Numbered from the stretch's first letter, positions 43,918 to 53,654 are shown. The stretch is 64,000 nucleotides of DNA from Dietzia sp032248695 (GCF_032248695.1 NZ_JAVHXC010000006.1:62001-126000), one strand, 5' to 3'. A program made the numbers and translations. Notes: generated from the sequence alone by a model not told the origin.

Positions 43918-44843
43918 CGACGACCCCCACCCCGCGCGACAAGCGCACCAGTCTCGACGAGGCCGTGTCGCGCCTCGAGAGCGGCATGACCATCGGAATC
44001 GGTGGATGGGGCTCGCGGCGTAAGCCGATGGCACTCGTCCGCGCCATCCTGCGGCGTGAGGATCTCACCGACCTCACCGTGGTCACCTATGGCGGCCCGG
44101 ACCTCGGTCTGCTGTGCTCGGCCGGCAAGGTCTCCAAGGCCTACTACGGCTTCGTGACCCTGGACTCCGCGCCGTTCTACGACCCGTGGTTCGCCAAGCG
44201 CCGCACCGAGGGTGCGATCGTGGCCCGCGAGATGGACGAGGGCATGGTCCGCGCCGGCCTCACCGCCGCCGCCCAGCGCCTGCCGTTCCTGCCCACCCGC
44301 GCCGGTCTCGGCTCCGACGTCGTCCGCTTCTGGGGCGACGAGCTCAAGACCGTCGACTCGCCCTACCCGGTGGACGGCAAGACCGAGACGCTGGTCGCGA
44401 TGCCGGCCCTGCGCATGGACGCGGCCCTGATCCACCTCGACAAGGCCGACAAGCACGGCAACGCCGCGTTCACCGGCGCGGACGGGTACTTCGACGACCT
44501 CTACGCCATGGCCGCCGACACGGTCCTGCTCGAGGCCGACGAGATCGTCGACTCCGCCGATGAGCTGATGAACGAGGTCGGCCCGCAGCGCATGCTCATC
44601 AGCCGGATGTTCGTCGACACTGTCTCCGAGGCCCCCAACGGCGCCCACTTCACGTTCGCCGGCGGCTACGGCCGCGACGAGGCCTTCCAGAAGCACTACG
44701 CCGCGTCCGCCAAGGACGAGGACTCGTGGAAGGCGTTCGTCGACGAGTTCCTGTCCGGGTCCGAGGAGGACTACCAGAAGGCCGTCACCGCGTTCGCGGA
44801 GAAGGCCGCTGCCGAGAAGGCCGCCGAGAAGGGAGCCAAGTGA
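43914..44843 (+). CDS. ipdA: IpdA, alpha subunit of the COCHEA-CoA ring-opening hydrolase
   Basis: 309 residues, GTG start overlapping the echA20 stop. CoA-transferase family I fold (IGIGGWGSRRKPMAL at about 27-41). The AREMDEG segment holds Glu106, the likely counterpart of the reported catalytic Glu105 of M. tuberculosis IpdA. The C-terminal tail is Lys/Glu/Ala-rich and longer than in the 292-residue homologue. IpdAB is a hydrolase opening the last steroid ring, not a CoA transferase. ipdB follows with a one-base TGATG overlap. Confidence 0.92.
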   Translation: MTTTPTPRDKRTSLDEAVSRLESGMTIGIGGWGSRRKPMALVRAILRREDLTDLTVVTYGGPDLGLLCSAGKVSKAYYGFVTLDSAPFYDPWFAKRRTEGAIVAREMDEGMVRAGLTAAAQRLPFLPTRAGLGSDVVRFWGDELKTVDSPYPVDGKTETLVAMPALRMDAALIHLDKADKHGNAAFTGADGYFDDLYAMAADTVLLEADEIVDSADELMNEVGPQRMLISRMFVDTVSEAPNGAHFTFAGGYGRDEAFQKHYAASAKDEDSWKAFVDEFLSGSEEDYQKAVTAFAEKAAAEKAAEKGAK

Positions 44844-45613
44844 TGTCCGACGTCACCACCCAGTCCGCCACCAGGGCCGAGTACTGCGCTGTCGCGTGCG
44901 CTGAGATCTTCGCCGGCGCCGGCGAGATCTTCGCCTCCCCCATGACGCCGATGGCCACCATCGGCGCGCGTCTGGCCCGGCTCACCACCGAGCCCGACCT
45001 GCTCATCACCGACGGCGAGTACCGCTTCCTCGGTCAGACCCCGCCGCTGGGCAAGACCATCGACTTCGAGGGGTACATCCCGTTCCCCCGCGTCTTCGAC
45101 GTCCTGCAGGCCGGCACCCGCCACGTCGTGATGGGCGCCAACCAGATCGACCGGTTCGGGAACCAGAACCTCTCCGCGTTCGGCGACGACGTGCAGAAGC
45201 CGACCCGACAGATGTTCGGACTGCGCGGAGCCCCCGGCAACACGATCAACCACGCCACGAGCTACTGGGTCGGCAAGCACTCCTCGCGAGTGTTCACCGA
45301 GAAGGTCGACGTGGTCTGCGGCATCGGCTACGACCGCTACACCGAGGGCGACCCGGCGTTCCGCTACCACCACATCCACCGGGTGGTCTCCAACCTCGGC
45401 GTGTTCGACTTCGGCGGTACCGACCACAGCATGCGGGCGCTGAGCCTGCACCCGGGCGTGACCGCCGACGAGGTCGCCGAGAACACCGGCTTCGAGATCG
45501 AGGGTCTCGCCGACGCCGCGGTCACCCGCGACCCCTCGGCCGAGGAGTTGCGCATCATCCGCGAGGTGCTGGACCCCCGCGGGTTCCGCGACCGTGAGGT
45601 GCCGGCCGCGTGA
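44843..45613 (+). CDS. ipdB: IpdB, beta subunit of the COCHEA-CoA ring-opening hydrolase
   Basis: 256 residues from ATG 44843, sharing one base with the ipdA stop; the frame upstream is a shadow. CoA-transferase family beta fold: SPMTPMATIGARLARL (about 33-48), GANQIDRFGNQN (about 95-106) and HHIHRVVSNLGVFDFGG (about 174-190). It forms the heterotetramer with IpdA. The stop overlaps ipdC (GTGA). Confidence 0.92.
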   Translation: MSDVTTQSATRAEYCAVACAEIFAGAGEIFASPMTPMATIGARLARLTTEPDLLITDGEYRFLGQTPPLGKTIDFEGYIPFPRVFDVLQAGTRHVVMGANQIDRFGNQNLSAFGDDVQKPTRQMFGLRGAPGNTINHATSYWVGKHSSRVFTEKVDVVCGIGYDRYTEGDPAFRYHHIHRVVSNLGVFDFGGTDHSMRALSLHPGVTADEVAENTGFEIEGLADAAVTRDPSAEELRIIREVLDPRGFRDREVPAA

Positions 45614-46692
45614 GCGCCCCGACCATCTCCACCGCCTTCACCGAGCTCGTCGGAGTCGAGTACCCGATCGTCCAGACGGGTATGGGATGGGTCTCCGGAC
45701 CCGAGCTGACCGCCGCGACCGCCAATGCGGGAGGCCTGGGCATCATCGCCTCGGCGACGATGACCTACGCCGAGCTCGAGGACGCCATCGTGCGGACCAA
45801 GAAGCTCACCTCCAAGCCGTTCGGTGTCAATCTCCGGGCGGATGCGGAGGACGCCACCGAGCGGTGCGAGCTCATGATCCGGCACGGGGTGAAGGTCGCG
45901 TCGTTCGCCCTCGCGCCCAAGCCGGAACTGATCGCGCGACTCAAGGAGAACGGCCTCGTCGTCGTCCCCTCCATCGGGGCCGCGAAGCACGCCGTCAAGG
46001 TCGCCTCCTGGGGCGCCGACGCGGTCATCGTCCAGGGTGGTGAGGGCGGCGGTCACACCGGGCAGGTCGCCACCACCCTCCTGCTCCCCAGCGTGATCGA
46101 CGCGCTCGGCGGCGCCGGGAACACCTCCATCCCGGTCGTGGCCGGCGGCGGGTTCTTCGACGGCCGCGGCCTCGTCGCCGCACTGTCGTACGGCGCCGCG
46201 GGCGTCGCGATGGGCACGCGGTTCCTGCTGACCAGCGACTCGCAGGTGCCGGACGCGGTGAAGAAGCAGTACCTCGAGAAGGGCCTGCAGGACACCGTGG
46301 TCTCCACCCGTGTCGACGGCATGCCGCACCGCGTGCTGCGGACCGGCCTGGTCAACGCGCTCGAGTCCGGTAGCCCCCTCAAGGGGCTGACCGCGGCGGT
46401 GCAGAACGCCAACAAGTTCAAGTCCATGACGGGCATGAAGTGGCAGCAGCTCGCCAAGGACGGCCTCAACATGAAGAAGGCCTCCGACCGCACGTGGCAG
46501 CAGATCGTCATGGCCGCCAACACCCCGATGCTGCTCAAGGCCGGTCTGGTCGAGGGCAACACCGACGCGGGCGTGCTCGCATCCGGGCAGGTCGTGGGAA
46601 TGATCGACGACCTCCCGAGCTGCGACGAGCTGATCCAGCGGATCATGAATCAGGCCCACGAGCGCCTCGCCGCGCTCCGCGCCCTGGGCTGA
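45610..46692 (+). CDS. ipdC: IpdC, flavin-dependent enzyme of HIP degradation
   Basis: 360 residues, GTG start overlapping the ipdB stop. Nitronate-monooxygenase-like FMN barrel: QTGMGWVSGPELTAATANAG (about 19-38), VQGGEGGGHTGQVATTLLLP (about 142-161), VAGGGFFDGRGL (about 178-189). IpdC was proposed to introduce a double bond into the HIP CoA ester before ring cleavage. A paralogue with different context lies at 16122-17234. Last gene of the echA20 operon, followed by a hairpin. Confidence 0.9.
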   Translation: MSAPTISTAFTELVGVEYPIVQTGMGWVSGPELTAATANAGGLGIIASATMTYAELEDAIVRTKKLTSKPFGVNLRADAEDATERCELMIRHGVKVASFALAPKPELIARLKENGLVVVPSIGAAKHAVKVASWGADAVIVQGGEGGGHTGQVATTLLLPSVIDALGGAGNTSIPVVAGGGFFDGRGLVAALSYGAAGVAMGTRFLLTSDSQVPDAVKKQYLEKGLQDTVVSTRVDGMPHRVLRTGLVNALESGSPLKGLTAAVQNANKFKSMTGMKWQQLAKDGLNMKKASDRTWQQIVMAANTPMLLKAGLVEGNTDAGVLASGQVVGMIDDLPSCDELIQRIMNQAHERLAALRALG

Positions 46693-46715
46693 CTCCCCGT
46701 TCGACCGTCCCCACC

Positions 46716-46753
46716 GACGCACCCGCACGGCCGCACCGGCCGGCGGGTGCGTC
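46716..46753 (+). terminator. Hairpin after the echA20-ipdABC operon
   Basis: Perfect 11-bp stem (46716-46726 with 46743-46753), 16-base loop, 23 bases past the ipdC stop. The rest of 46693-46855 shows only a good ribosome site for the next gene. Confidence 0.6.
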
Positions 46754-46855
46754 CGGCATTTCCGGGAGGACCCTTAACATGAGGTATTCCTTGGGATAAC
46801 CTGAGAGCTGCCCCGCACGCGCGGGCCCGCTCCCCATCCCCCTCGGAGGAACCCC

Positions 46856-47461
46856 ATGACTTCTGCCCGTACCGCCGTCCGCGCCGCCGCCGTCCTCGGC
46901 GCCACCGCCGCCCTGACCGTCGCCGGCGCCGGTGCGGCGTTCGCGACCACCGCCACCCCGGGGAAGGACGGCACCACCGTGTCGGTCACGTTCGCACTCG
47001 AGGAGGGCGCGGTGCTCGGCGACTTGTGCGGAGCCGCGCTCGTCGAGCCGCAGGCCGCCGCCGAACTCGCAGGCGCCTTCACCGGGGGCGACCTGGAGGA
47101 CATCTTCACCAGCCTCGCCTCCCGCGACGGCGTCACGCTTCTCCGCACGGGCGGGCTGGTGAGCACCCCGATTGCCACGCTCACCCCCATCGTCAAAGAG
47201 GAGGCTTCCGTCTCCGCCTCCGACGTCCCGGCCGGGCTCTACGCCCTGATCTCGGTGTGCGCCTCCGCTCCCAGCGACCCGTCCATCACCACCCAGATGG
47301 TCGGCGACCCCATCGAGGTCATCACCGGAAGCCTCGGCGCCATGAGCTCCGGCGAGGGCGCCGGCCTCGACACCCTGTCCTCCGTCCTCGGCGGCGGCGA
47401 CACGGAGGGTGCGCTCGACCTGGGCACCCTGTCGTCCGCGCTGGGCGAGACCGAGAACTGA
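46856..47461 (+). CDS. Small exported two-cysteine protein, paralogue 1
   Basis: 201 residues, ATG with GGAGGAA upstream. The signal peptide ends near residue 32 (AAFA-TT). The mature part has exactly two Cys (about residues 58 and 141), likely a disulfide, around a GGDLEDIFTSLASRDGVTLL core, then a Gly/Ser/Leu-rich tail. It aligns along its core with the next gene (see findings). No family recognised. No steroid operator precedes it, so it is probably an independent insert in the HIP cluster. Confidence 0.8.
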   Translation: MTSARTAVRAAAVLGATAALTVAGAGAAFATTATPGKDGTTVSVTFALEEGAVLGDLCGAALVEPQAAAELAGAFTGGDLEDIFTSLASRDGVTLLRTGGLVSTPIATLTPIVKEEASVSASDVPAGLYALISVCASAPSDPSITTQMVGDPIEVITGSLGAMSSGEGAGLDTLSSVLGGGDTEGALDLGTLSSALGETEN

Positions 47462-47490
47462 TCTCTAGCGCGGCGAACCGCGCACCCCGT

Positions 47491-47519
47491 CGCCCGGCCG
47501 GGCCCGCCCCGGCCGGGCG
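47491..47519 (+). terminator. GC-rich hairpin after paralogue 1
   Basis: Perfect 11-bp stem (47491-47501 with 47509-47519), 7-base loop, 30 bases past the stop. All G/C, no T tract, so only a candidate. Confidence 0.5.
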
Positions 47520-47615
47520 TCGTCGTCTCAGCTGCTTCTGCGGTGGCACGTAACGCGCCGTAAGGGAATATCGACATAGTGGTCGAGCCCACATCCCCCC
47601 ACCGAAGGAGCCTCC

Positions 47616-48173
47616 ATGAGTTTCGCCAGGAAGACCGCCGCCGGACTCGCCGCCGTCGGCATGGCCGCGGGCCTCACGGTCGCGGGCGCCGGCGCCGCGA
47701 GCGCCGCGGTCCCCGTGCCGCACGTGTTCGGCAACCAGGTCGTCGTGGACATCACCCAGCCGCTGCCGGGCCAGACGTGCCTCGGCATGCTCGTCCCGCC
47801 CGCCGCGGGCGCGGACGTGGCCGGCGCGGCCATCGCCGGGGGCGGCGATCTCATGGCGATCATCCGGACCCTCGGCAACCGCGGTGACGTCGTGGCGCTG
47901 CGCGGCCCGGGCGTGCCCGGCATCTTCACCCTCCCCATGACGCTGCCCGGTCAGCCGGGCCGGCTCGTCGCGGAGAACGTGCCGTCCAACGTCTACGCCC
48001 TCGCCGTGATCTGCCTGAGCAACAACGGCCCGGCCGAGCCGCACCTGTTCCCGGCCGTGGTCGGCGGGCCGCTGGACGCCTTCGCCGGCAGTGCGGGTGG
48101 GAGCACCGGGGTCGCGCCCGCTCCCGCCCAGGGCGGCGGCACCACCGGTTCCCTCAACGGCCTCGGTTCCTGA
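47616..48173 (+). CDS. Small exported two-cysteine protein, paralogue 2
   Basis: 185 residues, ATG with GAAGGAG upstream. Signal peptide to about residue 30 (ASA-AV). Two Cys in the mature region (about residues 55 and 131), a GGGDLMAIIRTLGNRGDVVALRG core, and a Gly/Ala/Ser tail. Its layout matches paralogue 1: Cys, AGA-x-GGDL, a hydrophobic strand, a VP-x-x-xYAL strand, second Cys. Unknown function; exported or wall-associated. Its own ribosome site and the 154-base gap suggest separate expression from paralogue 1. Confidence 0.8.
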   Translation: MSFARKTAAGLAAVGMAAGLTVAGAGAASAAVPVPHVFGNQVVVDITQPLPGQTCLGMLVPPAAGADVAGAAIAGGGDLMAIIRTLGNRGDVVALRGPGVPGIFTLPMTLPGQPGRLVAENVPSNVYALAVICLSNNGPAEPHLFPAVVGGPLDAFAGSAGGSTGVAPAPAQGGGTTGSLNGLGS

Positions 48174-48207
48174 CGGACCCGGGCCCGGCCTCGCCGGCGC
48201 GACGGAA

Positions 48208-48239
48208 AAGGGCCCCGCACCAGCCGGTGCGGGGCCCTT
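48208..48239. terminator. Bidirectional hairpin between paralogue 2 and fadA6
   Basis: Perfect 14-bp stem (48208-48221 with 48226-48239), 4-base loop, between convergent genes; an A-run precedes it, giving a T-run for the minus-strand fadA6 transcript. Confidence 0.85.
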
Positions 48240-48257
48240 CTCCTGTCCGTGGAGCGG

Positions 48258-49427
48258 TCAGGAGTCCAGACGCTCGATGATGGTGACGTTGGCGGTGCCG
48301 CCGCCCTCGCACATGGTCTGCAGGCCGTAGCGGCCGCCCGTGCGCTCGAGCTCGTTGAGCATCGTGGCGAACAGCTTGGCGCCGGTGGCGCCGAGCGGGT
48401 GACCCAGGGCGATGCCGCCGCCGTTGGGGTTGACGCGGGCCGGGTCGGCGCCGGTCTCCTTGATCCAGGCCAGGACGACGGGGGCGAACGCCTCGTTGAT
48501 CTCCACCACGTCGATGTCGTCGATCGTCAGGCCGGTCTTCTCCAGGGCCCACTTGGTGGCGGGGATGGGCGCGGAGAGCATCATCACCGGGTCGTCACCG
48601 CGGACGGTGAGGTGGTGGATACGCGCGCGGGGCGTCAGGCCGTACTTCTCCACGGCCTCGGCGGAGGCGAGCAGGCCGGCGGAGGCGCCGTCGCAGATCT
48701 GGGAGGCGACCGCGGCGGTGAGCGAGCCGCCCTCCGCCAGCACCGGCAGGGAGGCCATCTTCTCGAGGGTGGTCTCGCGGGTGGTCTCGTCGGCCTCCAG
48801 GCCCGCGAGCGGGACGTACTCGTTGGCGAAGCGGCCGGCGGCGATCGCGGCGCGGGCGCGCTCGTGCGACTGCAGGGCCCACTTCTCCATCTCCTCGCGC
48901 GAGATGTCCCACTTGTCGGCCATCATCTGGGCGCCGTTGAACTGGGAGATCTCCTGCGAGCCGAAGCGCTCCACCCAGCCGGTGGACCCGGTGAAGGGGT
49001 CGTCGAAGCCGTACTCGCGGCCGGCGAGCATGGCGGAGGAGATGGGCAAGGCGCTCATGTTCTGGACACCGCCGAACAGGATCACGTCCTGGGTGCCGGA
49101 CCAGATGGCCTGGGCGCCGAAGTGGATGGCCTGCTGGCTGGAGCCACACTGGCGGTCGACGGTCGTGCCGGGCACGCCCAGCGGCATCCCGGCGGCGAGC
49201 CAGGCGGAGCGGGCGATGTTGCCGGCCTGGGGGCCGATCGTGTCGACGCAGCCGAAGATGACGTCGTCGACGACCTCGGGGTCGATCCCGGTGCGCTCGA
49301 CGACGGACTTGATCACGTGGGCACCGAGGTCGGCGGGGTGCTGCCCGGACAGGCTCCCGCCGCGCTTGCCGACGGGGGTGCGGACGGCGTCGATCACGTA
49401 GGCCTCGCGGCCGGTCACGCTGGTCAT
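48258..49427 (-). CDS. fadA6: Thiolase FadA6 of HIP degradation
   Basis: 389 residues. Thiolase catalytic set intact: Cys94 (DRQCGSSQQ), NEAFAP, ALGHPLGATG and MCEGGG. FadA6 (Rv3556c) cleaves the ring-opened 3-ketoacyl-CoA intermediates of HIP degradation. It lies 27 bases downstream of kstR2 on the same strand, as in M. tuberculosis, so both are probably driven from the operator at 50052-50069. It is distinct from FadA5 at 36.3 kb. Confidence 0.9.
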   Translation of the reverse strand: MTSVTGREAYVIDAVRTPVGKRGGSLSGQHPADLGAHVIKSVVERTGIDPEVVDDVIFGCVDTIGPQAGNIARSAWLAAGMPLGVPGTTVDRQCGSSQQAIHFGAQAIWSGTQDVILFGGVQNMSALPISSAMLAGREYGFDDPFTGSTGWVERFGSQEISQFNGAQMMADKWDISREEMEKWALQSHERARAAIAAGRFANEYVPLAGLEADETTRETTLEKMASLPVLAEGGSLTAAVASQICDGASAGLLASAEAVEKYGLTPRARIHHLTVRGDDPVMMLSAPIPATKWALEKTGLTIDDIDVVEINEAFAPVVLAWIKETGADPARVNPNGGGIALGHPLGATGAKLFATMLNELERTGGRYGLQTMCEGGGTANVTIIERLDS

Positions 49428-49454
49428 GGGTCTCCTCGGGGTGGGTGAGAAAGG

Positions 49455-50036
49455 TCAGCCGACGGTGAGGCCGTCGAGCACGATGTTGAGGTACTGGTCG
49501 GCGATCGCCGCGTGGTCGTTGTCGTCGTCGGGCCGGTACCAGCGGACGGCGACCCACACGGTGTCGCGCAGGAAGCGGTAGGTCAGCCGGACGTCGAGAT
49601 CGCGGCGGAAGTCGCCGGAGTCCATCCCGCGCCGGAGGACGTCGGTCCACATCTCGCGGAACTCGGTGTTGCGCTCGCGGAGGTAGTCGAACCGCGGGTT
49701 GCCGCGGAGGTGTTTGAGCTCGTCCTGGTAGATGGCCACCTCGTCGCGGTCGCGGTGGATGGCCTCGAACGAGGCACGGACCAGCGCTTCCAGGGTCTCG
49801 CGGGGGCCGAGGCCGGAGTCGACGATCCTGCGGTACTCGCCGAAGAGCGCGTCGAGGAATCCGCGCAGGATCTCGTCGACGATCGCCTCCTTGGAGGCGA
49901 AGTGGTGGTACAGACTCCCCGAGAGGATGCCCGCTGCGTCGGCGATGTCGCGGACGGTGGTCGCGCGCAGGCCGCGTTCGGCGAACAGCCCTGCCGCGAT
50001 GGACAGGAGCTCCTCACGTCTGGTCGTGCTGGTCAT
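49455..50036 (-). CDS. kstR2: TetR-family repressor KstR2
   Basis: 193 residues from ATG 50036 (MTSTTRREELL); the frame's earlier start would lie inside the operator. The helix-turn-helix is at about 26-48 (TVRDIADAAGILSGSLYHHF), followed by the all-helical ligand domain with ELKHLRGNPRFDYLRERN. KstR2 (Rv3557c) represses the HIP genes and is released by HIP-CoA. The operator 15 bases upstream implies autoregulation. Four more matching sites at 43-57 kb define its local regulon. Confidence 0.93.
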   Translation of the reverse strand: MTSTTRREELLSIAAGLFAERGLRATTVRDIADAAGILSGSLYHHFASKEAIVDEILRGFLDALFGEYRRIVDSGLGPRETLEALVRASFEAIHRDRDEVAIYQDELKHLRGNPRFDYLRERNTEFREMWTDVLRRGMDSGDFRRDLDVRLTYRFLRDTVWVAVRWYRPDDDNDHAAIADQYLNIVLDGLTVG

Positions 50037-50051
50037 TCCCCCACGATACCA

Positions 50052-50069
50052 ACCAAGCACTTGTTAGGT
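50052..50069. promoter_or_regulatory. KstR2-like operator upstream of kstR2
   Basis: ACCAAGCACTTGTTAGGT contains ACCAAGCACTTGTT, an exact match to AnCAAGnnCTTGnT. It lies 15 bases before the kstR2 ATG, consistent with autorepression of kstR2-fadA6. Confidence 0.88.
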
Positions 50070-50116
50070 CGATCTTCGCCCTCGTGGGCCCGTGGCCGAC
50101 CTCCCTCTGAACCCGC

Positions 50117-50151
50117 CGGGCCCCCGGGGAGACGCTCTCCCCCGGGGCCCG
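50117..50151. terminator. Hairpin between the tiny-peptide genes and kstR2
   Basis: About 15-bp GC-rich stem with one C-C mismatch (left arm from 50117, right arm ending 50151; loop near 50132-50134). It follows the 56-codon gene on the minus strand by 26 bases and would insulate kstR2 from it. Confidence 0.7.
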
Positions 50152-50177
50152 ACGTCGGCGCGTGGGCGCCGGCGACC

Positions 50178-50348
50178 TCAGGAGTTGAAGCCGAGCGCGA
50201 TGAACTCGATGGTCGCGACGATCACACCGGGGATGTTGAGCACCCCGGCGACGAACCGGCTGACCGGATCGGTGGGCAGGCCGGCGGTGAGACCGTCGAC
50301 GGATCCGTCGATCGTCTCGTGGAGCTGGTGAAGGGAGCCGCTGAGCAT
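50178..50348 (-). CDS. Tiny hydrophobic peptide (56 residues), second of a pair
   Basis: 56 residues, ATG 50348 with GGAGAT seven bases upstream. The N-terminal half is amphipathic and polar (SLHQLHETIDGSVDGL), and the C-terminal half is hydrophobic (VIVATIEFIALGF). No signal peptide. It starts 18 bases after the 63-residue gene. A tandem pair of unprocessed ~60-residue amphipathic peptides resembles the PorA/PorH channel pair of corynebacteria in organisation only; I see no clear sequence match. Coding status is supported by the ribosome site, pair arrangement and downstream hairpin. Confidence 0.6.
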   Translation of the reverse strand: MLSGSLHQLHETIDGSVDGLTAGLPTDPVSRFVAGVLNIPGVIVATIEFIALGFNS

Positions 50349-50366
50349 GGGGGGATCTCCGTCCGG

Positions 50367-50558
50367 TCAGATGAGGGGGGTGGCGGGGGCGGCGGAGCCG
50401 AAGCCCCAGAACAGGTTGGCCAGTCCGTAGAGCAGGGCGGCGGGCAGCTTGAGGACGCCGCCGATCGCGTCTCCGAGGGATCCGGGCGGCACCATGCCGC
50501 CGACGGAGCCCCACAGGTCCCCGGCTACCCCCGCGAGCGAACCGCTGATGTCAGGCAT
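50367..50558 (-). CDS. Tiny hydrophobic peptide (63 residues), first of a pair
   Basis: 63 residues, ATG 50558 with a strong AGAGGAGA ribosome site six bases upstream. Gly/Ala/Ser/Leu-rich and amphipathic: GSLAGVAGDLWGSVGGMV, then a hydrophobic KLPAALLYGLANLFWGFG stretch. No cleavable signal peptide. It lies between kstR2 and the lipoprotein/ipdF genes and has no KstR2-like site upstream. Possibly a mycomembrane or inner-membrane peptide; see findings. Confidence 0.65.
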   Translation of the reverse strand: MPDISGSLAGVAGDLWGSVGGMVPPGSLGDAIGGVLKLPAALLYGLANLFWGFGSAAPATPLI

Positions 50559-50683
50559 TTTTCATCTCCTCTGGTGGACCACGGTGGTCGCGCTCAGCAT
50601 ATCCTCAGGGGTCGCGACGGCCGGGACGACTCCGGCTATCGTTGCGCGCCGCCCGCACGGGCGCCGCCGTTAGACTCCGCCGC

Positions 50684-51478
50684 ATGTCGCCCGCCTCGTC
50701 GCCCCGGCCCCGCTCCCCGTTCCCGCGCGCGCTCGCCGCGTCGGGAGCCCTGTGCCTCGCGCTCACGGCGGGTGCGTGCACGATCGACGGCGGCGACGAC
50801 GACGAGGGCGTCACCACGACCACGTCCGCAGCGGCCGCGCCCGCGGAACCGGCCGGGTCGGCGGACCCGGGATCGGCCCCGCCCGCCGGGTCGGTGGACC
50901 AGCTCGTCCTCACCGCCGAGGACGCGCCGGAGTGGAACCTGCAGCCCGTGCCCGCCGATCAGATCGCGGGCGGGCTGGACGCGATCGGCGCGTTGACGGC
51001 GGAGGTCCGGGTCGAGCCGGAGCGGTGCGCGGAGGTCAACGCGGACGCGGCGGCGGCCCGGTCCGAGCCGGGGTCGATCGCCATCCAGGGCGGTCAGGTC
51101 GGCGAGGTCTCCTACGCGGTGGCGGTGTCGCGGGCGACCGACGGACTGGCCGAGCGGGCACGGCAGGTCGAGGACTGTCCGGTGATGTCGGTGGCGTTCC
51201 CGCTGCAGGGCGAGGAGTTGGTGACCGAGACGCGGAACTCGCTGCTCGACGTGGGGGCTCCCGAGGGGGTCGAGGACTTCGCGGCGGTGCTGCAGGACAG
51301 CTCCGTGGACATGATGGGGCAGACGGTCTCGACCTCGAACCTCATGATCACCGGGGTCGTCCGGGGACTCGCCGTCTCGGTCACGGCCAGCCACGCGGCG
51401 GGCCCGGTCCCGGAGGACGCCCGGGCCACGGCCCTCGAGGTGTTCGCCCGGCAGGCGGACAAGATCAGGGCCGCCTGA
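50684..51478 (+). CDS. Exported lipoprotein of unknown function
   Basis: 264 residues from ATG 50684; an earlier in-frame start only adds an Arg-rich leader. Signal peptide with lipobox-like LTAGAC and Cys32. An Asp-rich then Ala/Pro-rich linker (about 36-70) precedes a ~195-residue domain starting QLVLTAEDAPEWNLQPV, with two further Cys (ERCAEVN and EDCPVMS). This resembles the extracellular sensor-like domains of mycobacterial lipoproteins, but I assign no family. Convergent with ipdF (48-base gap). Confidence 0.75.
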   Translation: MSPASSPRPRSPFPRALAASGALCLALTAGACTIDGGDDDEGVTTTTSAAAAPAEPAGSADPGSAPPAGSVDQLVLTAEDAPEWNLQPVPADQIAGGLDAIGALTAEVRVEPERCAEVNADAAAARSEPGSIAIQGGQVGEVSYAVAVSRATDGLAERARQVEDCPVMSVAFPLQGEELVTETRNSLLDVGAPEGVEDFAAVLQDSSVDMMGQTVSTSNLMITGVVRGLAVSVTASHAAGPVPEDARATALEVFARQADKIRAA

Positions 51479-51526
51479 CGGATCAGGCGGCCCTGGTCAC
51501 CCGGCCGGATGCGCGGCGGGGTCCCG

Positions 51527-52329
51527 TCAGGCGCGCTGCGAGGAGATGGAGACGACCTCCCCGGTGAGGTACGTGGTGTAGTCGCTGGCGAGCATGGCGA
51601 TGGTCGCGGCGACCTCCCACACGTCGGCGGCCCGCCCGAAGGCCTCCTTGGCGGCGAGCTCGTCGAGCAGTTCCGCTGAGGCGGACTTCTCGAGGAACTT
51701 GTGGCGCGCGATCGACGGGGCGATGGCGTTGATCCGCACCCCGTAGTCGGCACCCTCGATGGCGGAGCAGCGGGTCAGCGCCATGACGCCGGCCTTGGCC
51801 GCGGCGTAGTGGGCCTGCGCCCGCTGCGCGCGCCAGCCCAGCACCGAGGCGTTGTTGACGATCACGCCGTTGTGCTCCGCGTCGCGGAAGTACCGCAGCG
51901 CCGCGCGCGTCGCGCGGAAGGTGCCGTTCAGGGTGATGTCGAGGACACGGTCCCAGTCCTCGTCGGTCATGTCGACGAGTTCGGTCTCGCCGCCGAGTCC
52001 GGCGTTGTTGATGAGCACGTCGATCCGGCCCAGCTTCTCCGCGGCACCGGCGATCAGCGCGTCGACGTCGGAGGTGGACTGCACGTTGCAGGTGATGGCC
52101 TCGAACTGCTGGCCGGGGAACTCGGCGGCGAGCGCGTCGCGGGCCTCGTTCATGCGCCGCTCGTGGAAGTCGGAGACCAGCACGTCGGCGCCCTCGAGCG
52201 CGGCGCGGCGGGCGGCCGAGAAGCCGATGCCGGTGCCGGCGGCGGCCGTGACGACGACCTTCTTGCCCTTGAGCAGCCCGTGGCCGGGGGTCTCCTCGGG
52301 AACCACTGCGAGGGGGGACTTGTGCTGGG

Positions 52330-52333
<4 letters not shown>
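51527..52333 (-). CDS. ipdF: IpdF, short-chain dehydrogenase of HIP degradation
   Basis: 268 residues from ATG 52333, which overlaps the fadE30 stop (ATGA); the frame upstream is a shadow. SDR motifs: TAAAGTGIG (29-37, the first Gly of TGxxxGxG replaced by Ala), NNAG (109-112), Ser163-Tyr176-Lys180 (HYAAAK). IpdF (Rv3559c) oxidises the 5-hydroxyl of the HIP-derived CoA ester. Coupling to fadE30 under a strong KstR2-like operator matches Rv3559c-Rv3560c. Confidence 0.9.
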
Positions 52334-53577
<1,244 letters not shown>

Positions 53578-53588
53578 GCCGTCACACT

Positions 53589-53606
53589 ACCAAGCACTTG
53601 CTTGGT
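53589..53606. promoter_or_regulatory. KstR2-like operator between fadE30 and the mycofactocin-type SDR
   Basis: ACCAAGCACTTGCTTGGT has 8-bp perfect arms around CT and contains an exact AnCAAGnnCTTGnT match. It lies 11 bases from fadE30 and 48 bases from the divergent SDR gene. Confidence 0.9.
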
Positions 53607-53654
53607 TCGCCGGAACCGCCCTCCCCTCCGGGCGACGTCGAGTTGGATATCGAC

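Noticed and set aside
43914..45613. Acetate/3-oxoacid CoA-transferase alpha and beta subunits
   Set aside because: The fold is the same, but the gene order echA20-ipdA-ipdB-ipdC and the KstR2-like site identify the ring-opening hydrolase IpdAB.
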